Shown here piece after piece: positions 32,381 to 40,920 of a stretch of 41,770 nt of DNA (the stretch's first letter is position 1; every line of letters begins with the position of its first letter). The stretch comes from Streptomyces meridianus (GTDB taxonomy: Bacteria > Actinomycetota > Actinomycetes > Streptomycetales > Streptomycetaceae): positions 1 to 41,770 of the forward strand of contig NZ_JAMQGM010000054.1 of the NCBI RefSeq assembly GCF_023703325.1, written 5' to 3'. The translations under genes and the position numbers were made by a program. The notes under the pieces were generated by a model. It did no database searches. It was not told where the DNA came from and was given only the letters and a program-made list of their open reading frames with translations.

Positions 32381-33643
32381 ATGCAACGGCGTCGAACGGC
32401 CGTCATAGGAAGCGGCGTGGCCGGCCTGACCGCGGCCCACGTACTGCGACGCGCACACGAGGTCACGCTGTTCGAGGCGGACTCCCGGCTCGGCGGCCAT
32501 GCGCACACGCACGACCTCACCGCCGCCGACGGCACGGTGCGGTCCGTCGACTCGGGTTTCATCGTCCACAACGAGCGCACCTATCCGAACCTGCTCAGGC
32601 TGTTCCGCGAACTCGGGGTGAGCACCCAGGAGTCCGAGATGAGCATGTCCGTGCGGTGCGAGGGCTGCGGCCTGGAGTACGCGGGCGCGCTCGGCCCGCG
32701 CGGCCTCTTCGCCCAGCCGCGCAACGCGGTTCGCGGCCGCTACCTCCGCATGCTCGGCGAAGTGACCCGCTTCCACCGCCGCGCCCGTGCCCTGCTGGCC
32801 CGGGACGGACGCACCGACCGGACCCTGGGCGAGTTCCTGGCGGAAGGTTCCTTCTCCCCCTACTTCGTCGCCCACTTCATGACCCCGGTGGTCTCCGCGG
32901 TCTGGTCCTGCGACGGCGAGACCGCCCTGCGCTACCCGGCCCGCTACCTCTTCCGGTTCCTCGAGCACCACGGAATGCTCGGGGTCACCGGTTCACCGAC
33001 CTGGCGCACCGTGACCGGCGGCTCCCGCGAGTACGTGGAGCGGGTCGGCAAACAGCTCGACGCCGTCCGCACGGACACCCCCGTGCGTGCCGTCCGGCGC
33101 GTCACCGGAGGGGTCGAGATCACGACCGAGGACGGCGGAACCGACCGATTCGACTCGTTGGTCGTCGCCACCCACCCCGACCGGGCGCTGCGCCTGCTCG
33201 AATCCCCCACCGACGACGAACAGCGCGTCCTCGGCGCCTTCCGCTACTCCCGCAACCCCACGCAACTGCACACCGACACCTCGCTGCTGCCGCACAGCCG
33301 GGGAGCCCGCGCCTCGTGGAACTACCTCATGCCGTCCTGCCGGGCCACCGCCGACAGCGTGCTCGTCAGCTACGACATGAACCGGCTCCAGCGTCTCGAG
33401 GCCCCCGAGACCTACGTCGTCACCCTCAACGGAGCCGACCGCGTCGACCGCCGGCGGGTCCTGGCCGGGATGGTGTACGAACACCCCGTCTACACCCCCG
33501 AGTCGGTCGCCGCCCAGCGCGAACTGCCCGCCCTGAGCGGGCCCGTCGTCGCGTATGCCGGGGCCTACCACGGCTGGGGATTCCACGAGGACGGCTGTCG
33601 CTCCGGAGCGGAGGCGGCCGCCGCCCTGGGGGTGACGTGGTGA
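32381..33643 (+). CDS. FAD-dependent amine-oxidase-family protein (Rv0449c-like)
   Basis: A 420-residue flavoprotein. The dinucleotide-binding fold is at the N-terminus: AVIGSGVAGLTAAHVL (GSGVAGL 10-16) with Glu32 for the ribose and RLGGHAHTHD. The C-terminus has AYAGAYHGWGFHEDGCRSG, the FAD-contacting end typical of this family. By gene order it matches M. tuberculosis Rv0449c and the flavoprotein of the Rhodobacter sphaeroides sigma-E/ChrR lipid cluster, where a member acts as a desaturase in furan fatty acid synthesis (from memory). A fatty-acyl chain modified by the downstream methyltransferases is the likely substrate. ATG 32381 or GTG 32375 could be the start. Its stop overlaps the next GTG. 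Confidence 0.9.
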   Translation: MQRRRTAVIGSGVAGLTAAHVLRRAHEVTLFEADSRLGGHAHTHDLTAADGTVRSVDSGFIVHNERTYPNLLRLFRELGVSTQESEMSMSVRCEGCGLEYAGALGPRGLFAQPRNAVRGRYLRMLGEVTRFHRRARALLARDGRTDRTLGEFLAEGSFSPYFVAHFMTPVVSAVWSCDGETALRYPARYLFRFLEHHGMLGVTGSPTWRTVTGGSREYVERVGKQLDAVRTDTPVRAVRRVTGGVEITTEDGGTDRFDSLVVATHPDRALRLLESPTDDEQRVLGAFRYSRNPTQLHTDTSLLPHSRGARASWNYLMPSCRATADSVLVSYDMNRLQRLEAPETYVVTLNGADRVDRRRVLAGMVYEHPVYTPESVAAQRELPALSGPVVAYAGAYHGWGFHEDGCRSGAEAAAALGVTW

Positions 33644-34371
33644 CCGCCGAACCGGCCCTCTACACCTGCACCGTCGGACACGTGCGCAAGAAGCCGCAGA
33701 AGTACGCGCTGCGGCACCGCACCTACATGTGGCTGACCGATCTCGACCGGCCGCTCCGGCTGCCCCGACACCTGAGGCCGCTGGCGGGCTTCGACGCACG
33801 CGACCACTTCGGTGGCGACACCCCCACCATCCGTGCGGGGCTCGAGCGGTACCTGGAGAGCCAGGGAATCCGGCTGAACGGCGGCCGGGTCCTGATGCTC
33901 GCGCACGCCCGGGTGCTCGGGTACGTGTTCAACCCGCTGACGCTGTACTGGTGCCGGAACCGCCACGGCGATCCGCTGTGCGTCGTCGCCGAGGTCCACA
34001 ACACCTACGGCGAGCGCCACTGCTACCTGCTGCGCACCGACGACCAGGACCGGGCGAGCACGGAGAAGGAGTTCTACGTCTCGCCGTTCTTCCCGGTGGA
34101 CGGCCGCTACCTGATGCGGCTGCCCGAGCCGGATGAGCATCTGGACGTCACCGTCCACCTCGAGCGCGACGGCGTCCGGCCGTTCACCGCCGTTCTCCGC
34201 GGGCGCCGCGGCCCGGCGAGCACCGGCGCCCTGCTGCGCGCCGCCGTGCGCCACCCGCTGTCCACCCTCGCTGTGTCCGCAGGAATCCGCTTCCACGGTA
34301 TCCGGCTGTTCCTGCGCGGACTGCCCGTCCAGCCCCGCCCCCGTCACCAACCCCAGGAGGGTATGAAGTGA
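33640..34371 (+). CDS. DUF1365 protein (Rv0448c-like)
   Basis: A 243-residue protein of the DUF1365 family. Characteristic stretches are YTCTVGHVRKKP, the HRTYMWLTDLD block, LGYVFNPLTLYWCRN, VVAEVHNTYGERHCYL and KEFYVSPFFPVDGRY. The biochemical function is not established; it is nearly always found with CFA-type methyltransferases and the flavin amine oxidase, so it likely acts in the same lipid modification. Both ends overlap its neighbours by four bases (GTGA), so the genes are translated in step. No signal peptide is visible; the protein is probably cytoplasmic or peripheral to the membrane. Confidence 0.92.
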   Translation: MTAEPALYTCTVGHVRKKPQKYALRHRTYMWLTDLDRPLRLPRHLRPLAGFDARDHFGGDTPTIRAGLERYLESQGIRLNGGRVLMLAHARVLGYVFNPLTLYWCRNRHGDPLCVVAEVHNTYGERHCYLLRTDDQDRASTEKEFYVSPFFPVDGRYLMRLPEPDEHLDVTVHLERDGVRPFTAVLRGRRGPASTGALLRAAVRHPLSTLAVSAGIRFHGIRLFLRGLPVQPRPRHQPQEGMK

Positions 34372-35624
34372 GTCTGTCCACGTCCTTGCCGTCGACCACG
34401 GTGGACCCGCAGATCTGGCCCGACGTGGCCGCCGTGCCGTCCTGCTCCCCGGCCAGGGCAAAGGTCACCGAACTGATCGTGCGGCGCGCCCTGGCCCGAC
34501 TGCCGCTCCACGCCCGCATGGGCCGCGATGGCGAACTCCTCGGAACCGGCGGGCCGTTGATGGAGGTCGACGACCCCGACGCGTTCGTTCACCGCATCGC
34601 CACCGACGGTCTCATCGGCTTCGGCGAGTCCTACATGGCCGGTGAGTGGACGGCGCGGGACCTCGTCGGGGTGCTGACCGTCCTCGCCGGGAACGTCGCC
34701 ACCCTCGTACCGTCCACGCTCCAGCGCCTGCGCAGCTCATGGGCCCGGCGGCAGCCGGAAGGCCAGCGCAACACCGTCGAGAACACCCGGAGCAACATCC
34801 ACCGGCACTACGACCTGTCGAACGACCTCTTCGCGCTGTTCCTCGACGAGACCATGTCGTACTCCTCGGCGGACTTCCGCACCTTCCCCGGTGACCGGAA
34901 CCTGCTGGCCGCCGCCCAGCACCGCAAGATCGACCGCCTTCTCGACCTCGCCGGCGTCGGCTCCGGGACGCGGCTGCTCGAGATCGGCACCGGCTGGGGC
35001 GAGCTGGCCCTGCGGGCGGCCGAACGCGGCGCTGAGGTGCTCACCGTCACCCTTTCCGAGGAGCAACGCGACCTCGCCGAAAGCCGCATCGCCGAGGCGG
35101 GCCACGCCGACCGGGTGGAGGTGCGCCTGTGCGACTACCGGCAGGTCACCGGCCAGTTCGACGCGGTGGTGAGCGTCGAGATGATCGAAGCCGTCGGCAT
35201 CGAGTTCCTGCCCGTCTACTTCTCCACGATCGACGCCCTGCTCGCCCCGGACGGCAAGGCCGCCATCCAGGCCATCACCATGCCGCACGACCGCATGCTG
35301 GCCTCCCGCGACACCTACACCTGGATCCAGAAGTACATCTTCCCCGGCGGCATGCTGCCGTCCGTGGAAGCCATCGAGCAGGCCACCGCCGAGCACACCG
35401 CGCTGCGCGTCGCCGGCTGCGCGTCCTACGGCGCCCACTACGCCGAGACCCTCCGGCTCTGGCGGGAACGCTTCACCGCGCGCGCAGACGACGTCACGGC
35501 ACTCGGGTTCGACGACGTGTTCCAGCGCATGTGGACGTTCTACCTCGCCTATTCGGAAGCCGGCTTCATATCCCGCTACCTGAACGTGCAGCAGCTCATG
35601 CTGCGGAAGGAGGCCACCGCGTGA
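34368..35624 (+). CDS. CFA-type SAM methyltransferase (UfaA1-like), first copy
   Basis: A 418-residue enzyme of the cyclopropane-fatty-acid-synthase/mycolic-acid-methyltransferase family. An N-terminal domain (about 1-130) precedes the catalytic core with HRHYDLSNDLF (145-155), the SAM motif LEIGTGWGE (204-212) and VSVEMIEAVG. These enzymes add a methylene or methyl group from S-adenosylmethionine to a cis double bond of a phospholipid acyl chain. The LEIGTGWGE reading differs from the LDVGCGWG of the second copy, so the two probably have separate roles. GTG start overlaps the DUF1365 stop. By gene order it matches M. tuberculosis Rv0447c. Confidence 0.92.
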   Translation: MSLSTSLPSTTVDPQIWPDVAAVPSCSPARAKVTELIVRRALARLPLHARMGRDGELLGTGGPLMEVDDPDAFVHRIATDGLIGFGESYMAGEWTARDLVGVLTVLAGNVATLVPSTLQRLRSSWARRQPEGQRNTVENTRSNIHRHYDLSNDLFALFLDETMSYSSADFRTFPGDRNLLAAAQHRKIDRLLDLAGVGSGTRLLEIGTGWGELALRAAERGAEVLTVTLSEEQRDLAESRIAEAGHADRVEVRLCDYRQVTGQFDAVVSVEMIEAVGIEFLPVYFSTIDALLAPDGKAAIQAITMPHDRMLASRDTYTWIQKYIFPGGMLPSVEAIEQATAEHTALRVAGCASYGAHYAETLRLWRERFTARADDVTALGFDDVFQRMWTFYLAYSEAGFISRYLNVQQLMLRKEATA

Positions 35625-36913
35625 CCCGCGAGCACGGTGCCGCACAGCAACTGACCACGCTTCTCGAGCAGTTCCTCGGCGGTCCGCTGCCGGTACGGCT
35701 GTGCGCCTGGGACGGCAGCGAAGCCGGACCGCAGGACGCGCCGCTGGTCGTCCTGCGCTCCCGGCGGGCGCTGAGGCGCCTGCTGTGGCAGCCGGGCGAA
35801 CTCGGCCTGGCCCAGGCGTACATCACCGGCGAGATCGACCTCGAGGGCGACCTCGGCGATGCTCTGCGCACCATGTGGGGCGCAGCGCGTGAACGCGGTC
35901 TGCACGCCCCGAAGCCGAGCACGGCCGACCGGCTCAGGGCGGCCGGTTCAGCCGTGCGACTCGGCGCGATCGGCCCGCGCCCGCCGGCCCCTGCATCCGA
36001 GGCCCGCCTCGGCGGGAAGCTGCACAGCAAGTCCCGTGACCGGGCGGCGATCAGCCACCACTACGACCTGTCGAACGACTTCTACCGGCTGCTCCTCGAC
36101 GAGACCATGGCCTACTCGTGCGGCTACTGGACCAGCGAGGAAGAGTCGTACGGCCCGGCGGACTCCCAGCGCGACAAGCTGGAGCTGATCTGCCGCAAGC
36201 TGGGACTCGAACCCGGCATGCGGCTGCTCGACGTGGGCTGCGGCTGGGGCTCGCTGAGCCTGTACGCCGCCGAACACCACAAGGTGCAGGTGACCGGGGT
36301 GACCCTCTCCCGCGAGCAGCGGGACTTCGTCCGGACACGCATCCGCGAGCGCGGCCTGGAGGACCTCGTCACCGTCGAGCTGAGCGACTACCGAGACCTG
36401 GCGGACGGCGGCTACGACGCGGTCTCCACCGTCGAGATGGGCGAGCACGTCGGCGACGCCGAGTACCCGGCCTTCGCCGCCACCCTGCACCGCATGCTGC
36501 GCCCCGGCGGACGGGTGCTCGTCCAGCAGATGTCGCGCGGGAGCAACGCCCCGGGCGGCGGCGCCTTCATCGAGTCCTACATCGCCCCCGACATGCACAT
36601 GCGGCCCCTCGGTGACACGGTTTCCCTGCTGGAGCGCGCGGGCCTCGAGGTCCGCGGGGTGGAGGCCATGCGGGAGCACTACGTGCGCACGATCCGCGCC
36701 TGGCACCGCACCCTGGAGGACCATTGGGACGAGTTCATTGCCATGGTCGGTGAGGAGACCGCGCGGGTCTGGCGGCTCTACCTCGTCGGCGGTGCGCTCG
36801 CCTTCGAGGAAAGCCGGATGGGTGTCGACCAGATCGTGGCCGTCCGGCCCTCCGACGCGGGCATGAGCAACATGCCCGCCACGCCGCGGGCCTGGTACCG
36901 GGAGGAAGCATGA
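35621..36913 (+). CDS. Cyclopropane-fatty-acyl-phospholipid synthase, second copy
   Basis: A 430-residue enzyme of the same family as its neighbour, but closer to canonical CFA synthases. It has HHYDLSNDFY (146-155), YSCGYW (165-170), LDVGCGWG (203-210) and STVEMGEHVG. It uses S-adenosylmethionine to cyclopropanate or methylate unsaturated acyl chains in membrane phospholipids. M. tuberculosis has a single such gene in its sigK locus, while here there are two in tandem, pointing to two successive or alternative modifications. The GTG start overlaps the previous stop codon and its own stop overlaps the DUF1295 start. Confidence 0.93.
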   Translation: MTREHGAAQQLTTLLEQFLGGPLPVRLCAWDGSEAGPQDAPLVVLRSRRALRRLLWQPGELGLAQAYITGEIDLEGDLGDALRTMWGAARERGLHAPKPSTADRLRAAGSAVRLGAIGPRPPAPASEARLGGKLHSKSRDRAAISHHYDLSNDFYRLLLDETMAYSCGYWTSEEESYGPADSQRDKLELICRKLGLEPGMRLLDVGCGWGSLSLYAAEHHKVQVTGVTLSREQRDFVRTRIRERGLEDLVTVELSDYRDLADGGYDAVSTVEMGEHVGDAEYPAFAATLHRMLRPGGRVLVQQMSRGSNAPGGGAFIESYIAPDMHMRPLGDTVSLLERAGLEVRGVEAMREHYVRTIRAWHRTLEDHWDEFIAMVGEETARVWRLYLVGGALAFEESRMGVDQIVAVRPSDAGMSNMPATPRAWYREEA

Positions 36914-37713
36914 CCGGATTTCCCTGGGCGGCGTTCGGGATCAACCTGGCCGTCGCGGCGGGAGCGGCGCTCGCCGTCATGCTGGCCACGTTCGCCGTGG
37001 CGGTCGCCAAGGGCATGCACCGGGTGGTGGACGCCGCCTGGGGCATCGGCTTCGCGGCCGTGGCCCTCGCCTCGTACGGGATGTCGGCCGGGCACGGGGA
37101 CGACGGGCGGCGGCTGCTGGTCACCGCGCTGACCGCCGTCTGGGGGCTGCGGCTGGCCGGGCACATCGCCCGGCGCGGCCGTGGTCACGGTGAGGACCCG
37201 CGCTACGACCGGATGCTCGCCAAGGCGCCCGGCAGCCGCAATGCCTACGCGTTCCGCATGGTCTACCTGTTGCAGGGGGCCCTGGTCTGGCTGATCTCGC
37301 TTCCCGTCCAGGCAGCCGACTACGTACCCGGGCCGATGAGCGCGCTCGCCGTCACCGGGGCCGCGCTGTGGCTGCTGGGCCTGGTGTTCGAGGCGGTCGG
37401 CGACTTCCAGCTCGCCCGGTTCAAGGCCGACCCGGCCAACAAGGGAAGGATCATGGACCGGGGCCTGTGGAGCTGGACCCGGCACCCCAACTACTTCGGC
37501 GACTTCTGCGTCTGGTGGGGCCTGTTCCTGATCGTCTGCGAATCCCCGGTGGCGGCCGCCGCCACCGTCGTGGCGCCGCTCGTCATGACCTTCCTGCTCA
37601 CCGGCGGCAGCGGCAAGCGACTGCTGGAGCAGCACATGAAGGATCGTCCCGGGTACCGCGAGTACGTCGCTCGGACCAGCGGCTTCTTCCCGCTCCCGCC
37701 GCGCCGGGGCTGA
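36910..37713 (+). CDS. DUF1295 membrane protein (Rv0446c-like, steroid-5-alpha-reductase fold)
   Basis: A 267-residue integral membrane protein with about six hydrophobic segments. It carries the DUF1295 signature RGLWSWTRHPNYFGD (184-198), which resembles the C-terminal cofactor-binding part of steroid 5-alpha-reductases and isoprenylcysteine methyltransferases. A reductase or methyltransferase acting on a lipid in the membrane is therefore plausible. It is the last gene of the five-gene operon; its ATG overlaps the preceding stop codon. Two strong hairpins follow. Confidence 0.92.
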   Translation: MTGFPWAAFGINLAVAAGAALAVMLATFAVAVAKGMHRVVDAAWGIGFAAVALASYGMSAGHGDDGRRLLVTALTAVWGLRLAGHIARRGRGHGEDPRYDRMLAKAPGSRNAYAFRMVYLLQGALVWLISLPVQAADYVPGPMSALAVTGAALWLLGLVFEAVGDFQLARFKADPANKGRIMDRGLWSWTRHPNYFGDFCVWWGLFLIVCESPVAAAATVVAPLVMTFLLTGGSGKRLLEQHMKDRPGYREYVARTSGFFPLPPRRG

Positions 37714-37721
37714 GCCGGGCG

Positions 37722-37758
37722 GTGCCCCGTCCCCGTCGGTGCAGGGGGGACGGGGCAC
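37722..37758. terminator. First of two tandem terminators
   Basis: GTGCCCCGTCCCC, eleven-base loop, GGGGACGGGGCAC: a perfect 13-bp stem nine bases after the DUF1295 stop codon, between convergent genes. Confidence 0.8.
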
Positions 37759-37760
37759 GG

Positions 37761-37795
37761 ACGTGCCGGTCGGGGGCGGGCCCCGACCGGCACGT
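37761..37795. terminator. Second of two tandem terminators
   Basis: ACGTGCCGGTCGGGG, loop GCGGG, CCCCGACCGGCACGT: a perfect 15-bp stem. It lies 22 bases from the stop codon of the leftward hydrolase gene and may serve that gene, with the first hairpin serving the lipid operon. Confidence 0.8.
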
Positions 37796-37817
37796 CGAGA
37801 TCGCTCACGGCTCCCTG

Positions 37818-38549
37818 TCAGCCGAGGTGCCGGGCGAAGAACCGCAGCGCGCTGTCCAGTTCGAACGCCGGGATCTCCGCGTGCTTGCCGGGGTTGGCGT
37901 GCAGCGTCTTCTCGGCCGACGCCAGGGCGTCGAACAGCGCCAGGCACTGGTGCCGCGGTACCCGCTCGTCGTCCCACTGCACCAGGAACTCCACCGGGAC
38001 GGTGATCCGCGCGGCGGCTTCGGCCGATGCCAGAGCCCCGCCCAGACCCAGCACCGCCGCGCGGACTCGGGGTTCGGCGGCAACGAACGGCACGCCGAGT
38101 CCGCACCCCAGCGAGACGCCCCAGTAGCCCACCGGTCCGGCGCCGACGTGCTCCAGTTGCTGGACCGCGTCCAGCACCGCCCGCCATTCCGGGACGGTCC
38201 GGCGGGAAACGAGCGCCTGGAAGCCGGCGATCAGCGGAGCGAGCTCCGCTCCGGCTTCGGCACGTGCCTGGTTCTCGGTCGCGATCCGGTCGAGCTCCTC
38301 GTCCTTCGGCCGGTCGCCGTGGCCGGGCACGTCGACCGCGGCTACCGCAAAACCGCACTCGGCCACGAAGCGGTGTGCCCGGGTCGCGATGCCGGGAGCC
38401 TGCTTGTGCTGACCGCCGCCGTGGCCCATCAGGACGAGGGGTCGGGTGCCGACGGCACCTTCCGGCGTCCACAGGACCCCGGGAACCCCGTCGAGGGTGA
38501 AGAGCTGTTCGGAGATGCCGTCAAAGGATGTATCAGAGATGAAGCGCAA
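37818..38549 (-). CDS. Dienelactone-hydrolase-like alpha/beta hydrolase
   Basis: A 243-residue alpha/beta hydrolase. It has LVLMGHGGGQHK with the oxyanion-hole region (39-49), nucleophile Ser146 in GVSLG, Asp193/194 in QWDDERVP, and a candidate His223 (PGKHAE). Members hydrolyse esters, lactones or amides; the substrate is not evident. The reading frame opens with a TTG at 38549 and no ATG or GTG precedes MGHGGG, so the start is uncertain. It lies inside the SigK-type region but has no copy of the shared promoter element before it, so it may not belong to that regulon. Confidence 0.85.
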   Translation of the reverse strand: MRFISDTSFDGISEQLFTLDGVPGVLWTPEGAVGTRPLVLMGHGGGQHKQAPGIATRAHRFVAECGFAVAAVDVPGHGDRPKDEELDRIATENQARAEAGAELAPLIAGFQALVSRRTVPEWRAVLDAVQQLEHVGAGPVGYWGVSLGCGLGVPFVAAEPRVRAAVLGLGGALASAEAAARITVPVEFLVQWDDERVPRHQCLALFDALASAEKTLHANPGKHAEIPAFELDSALRFFARHLG

Positions 38550-38759
38550 AGCTTTTCAAGCCCTTCGGGATGCCTACTGCGGGCACTCCCCAGGCCATGC
38601 GAGCGAGGGAGTCCCGACCTGTCACAGCGTTGATCGGTCTCACCTCCTCGGTTCGCAACAGAGCACAGCGACGCCGAAGTTATCGGCTTCACCGCCTTGC
38701 GGCAAGCGGCAGCCGCGACGGGCACCGTCCGGTCCGATGCAGGGCGGCCGGTGCTGTGA

Positions 38760-38788
38760 CCGGAAAGGTCCGGCGGTGAACTTTCCGG
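38760..38788 (-). terminator. Hairpin after the photolyase gene
   Basis: CCGGAAAG, thirteen-base loop, CTTTCCGG. The 8-bp stem lies five bases beyond the photolyase stop codon and probably ends the sigK-rskA-photolyase transcript. Confidence 0.6.
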
Positions 38789-38792
38789 CCAC

Positions 38793-40160
38793 TCACTGGT
38801 CCAGGCCGCGGGCCGCGCGGAACCGGGCGAGGCCGTCGTCGAGATCCACGACCGGTTCGGGATAGTCCAGCCGGTCGCGGACCTCGGCGGGCAGCCGCCA
38901 CGGCCGGTGCACGGCAGCACCTTCCACGTCTGCGAGTTCCGGCACCCAGCGGCGCACGTAGTCACCCTGCGGGTCGAAGCGCTTGGCCTGGGCGAGCGGG
39001 TTGAGCACCCGGTTGGGCCGGGTGTCCGTGCCGGTGCCCGCCACCCACTGCCAGTTGAGCTGGTTGTTCGCCACATCCCCGTCGACGAGCAGGTCGAGGA
39101 AATGCCGGGCGCCGACCCGCCAGTCGACGTAGAGCGTCTTCGTCAGAAAGCTCGCGGCCAGCAGCCGCGCCCGGTTGTGCATCCAGCCCTCGTGGCTCAG
39201 CTGGCGCATGGCCGCATCGATGACCGGATAGCCGGTGCGGCCCTCGCGCCAGGCCGCGATCTCGTCCGGGTCCCCGCGCCACCGATCACCCTTGGTCCGG
39301 TAGTCAGCCTGGGACGCGTGCGGGCGGGCGGCCAGGACCTGGTGGTGGAAGTCCCGCCAGGCCAGCTGCCGTACGAAGGCATCCGCTCCCTCCCCGCCCT
39401 GCTTCCTCGCCCGTTGGACGAGTTCGACGGCCGACAGGCAACCGAAGTGCAGATGGGGCGAGAGCCGTGAGGTGGCGTCACCCGGCAGATCGTCGTGGCG
39501 TTCGGCGTAGTCCTGCATCCCCGACGACTCCCAGCGCCGCATCAGCCGCCGCCCCTCGGACTCGCCGCCGCGGCACAGCCCCGGCGAGACCTGCCCGGCC
39601 GCCTCCCGCGACGGCAATGCGTCCGAGCGGATGCCGCGCGGCACCTTCACCGTGCGCGGGGCGGCGAGGACGTCCCGTTGCGCGACCCGCTCCCACTGCC
39701 GGAAATACGGCGTGAAGACGGCGAAGTGGTCCTTGCCGGCGGGTGTCACGGCCCCCGGTTCGACGGCCGTCACCACCGTCTCATGGACGTCCAGGGACAG
39801 GCCGTCCTGCTCCAGCGCCCTGCGCAGCCGCTCTTCACGCCGCCGCGGATAGCCGCCCGCTCCGGCGGCGACATGGACACTGCCCGCGTCCGACTCCTCG
39901 GCGACCCGGCACACCTCCTCGGTCACGTCACCCGACCGGACGACGAGCCGGCCCCCCCGCTCGCACAGCGAGGCGTCCAGATCGGCCAGGCAGTCGGCCA
40001 GGAAGGCGAGCCGGTTGGGTGCGTCGAAGCCGGCCTCGCGCACTCCGGAATCGAGCACGAAGAGCGGCACGACCTGGTCAGCGCCGTTCAGGGCCGACCG
40101 CAGCACCGGATTGTCGTGCAGGCGCAGATCCCCGGTGAACAGGGCGACAGTGGTGGTCAC
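38793..40160 (-). CDS. phr: Deoxyribodipyrimidine photolyase
   Basis: A 455-residue class I-type DNA photolyase that splits cyclobutane pyrimidine dimers using blue light. The N-terminal antenna domain begins with the family's DLRLHDNPVL. The FAD-binding helical domain has RLSPHLHFGCLS, WRDFHHQ, GYPVIDAAMRQL, WMHNRARLLAASFL and the NQLNWQWVAGTGTD block with tryptophans of the electron-transfer chain. Overall length is normal. The GTG start has GGAAGGGAAGC before it and lies only ten bases beyond the anti-sigma gene, so it should be the third gene of the sigK operon and rise with SigK activity. Confidence 0.94.
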   Translation of the reverse strand: MTTTVALFTGDLRLHDNPVLRSALNGADQVVPLFVLDSGVREAGFDAPNRLAFLADCLADLDASLCERGGRLVVRSGDVTEEVCRVAEESDAGSVHVAAGAGGYPRRREERLRRALEQDGLSLDVHETVVTAVEPGAVTPAGKDHFAVFTPYFRQWERVAQRDVLAAPRTVKVPRGIRSDALPSREAAGQVSPGLCRGGESEGRRLMRRWESSGMQDYAERHDDLPGDATSRLSPHLHFGCLSAVELVQRARKQGGEGADAFVRQLAWRDFHHQVLAARPHASQADYRTKGDRWRGDPDEIAAWREGRTGYPVIDAAMRQLSHEGWMHNRARLLAASFLTKTLYVDWRVGARHFLDLLVDGDVANNQLNWQWVAGTGTDTRPNRVLNPLAQAKRFDPQGDYVRRWVPELADVEGAAVHRPWRLPAEVRDRLDYPEPVVDLDDGLARFRAARGLDQ

Positions 40161-40170
40161 GCTTCCCTTC

Positions 40171-40920
40171 CTACGCGGGGAATTCCATGAGTGCCAGCGG
40201 GTCGCTCGTCGGCTGCTTCGAGCCCCCGGACGGCTCCACCGTGATACCCATGCCCGTCGCCCCGCCGACCCGGCCCTCCATCAGCATCGATGCGTCACCG
40301 GACGAACCGTCCAGGATGCCGGCCGAGCGCATCGTCCCGTGGTCGTCGAACCAGAGCTGGTACACCTTCCCCGAGGGGGCGGCGGGCAGCCCGGAGGCGA
40401 GGAACGCCGCCTTGTCCCGGCGCTCGGAGACCACGACCGTGCCGGTGGCCCCGTCCGCAAGCCTGCCGGTCACCCGCCGGGCGTCGGGCGACGCGAGCAC
40501 CCGGGCGATGCCCTGGGCACGCTGTTCGGCCACGGTTGCGCGCTCGCGAGCGTCCTGCGCCTCCTGGTGCTGCCACACCGCGATTCCGCCGAGTCCGGCC
40601 GCGGCGGCCAGGCAGGCGGCGAGCACGAAACGGGGCAGGGCGCGGGCGCGCAGCGGACCGGAGATGCCGTCCGTGGCGGGCAGTCTCGGCGGCTCCTGGC
40701 GCACCGCCGAGATCCGGCGCAGCACCTGGGTGCGCATCCGAGGCGGGGCGACGAACGCCGATGCGGCTCCCAACCGCTCGGCGGTGGCGCACAGTTCACG
40801 CACCTCCTGGGCGCACTGGTCACAGTCGGCCAGATGCCGTTCGAACTCCGCACGTTCGTCGTCCGGCAGGGCGTGAACGGCGTACGCGCCGGTCAGCGTG
40901 TGCAGTTCCGCGGTGTTCAT
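40171..40920 (-). CDS. rskA: Anti-sigma-K factor, RskA-like
   Basis: A 249-residue single-pass membrane protein. The cytoplasmic part has the zinc-binding anti-sigma signature His29-x3-Cys33-x2-Cys36 (HLADCDQC). One hydrophobic helix follows (about 98-115). The C-terminal domain ends in the RskA fold, with SGKVYQLWFDD and a GxxGMGITVEPSGGSKQPT strand pair. RskA holds SigK inactive at the membrane; release occurs by reduction of SigK and by proteolysis of RskA in mycobacteria. The ATG overlaps the sigK stop codon by four bases, the usual coupling of sigma and anti-sigma genes. Confidence 0.93.
   Translation of the reverse strand: MNTAELHTLTGAYAVHALPDDERAEFERHLADCDQCAQEVRELCATAERLGAASAFVAPPRMRTQVLRRISAVRQEPPRLPATDGISGPLRARALPRFVLAACLAAAAGLGGIAVWQHQEAQDARERATVAEQRAQGIARVLASPDARRVTGRLADGATGTVVVSERRDKAAFLASGLPAAPSGKVYQLWFDDHGTMRSAGILDGSSGDASMLMEGRVGGATGMGITVEPSGGSKQPTSDPLALMEFPA

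Noticed and set aside
38689..38709. Near-palindrome around CCGCCTTGCGGCAAGCGG upstream of the hydrolase gene
   Set aside because: Imperfect, not at a defined promoter, and such GC-rich near-palindromes are frequent in this genome.
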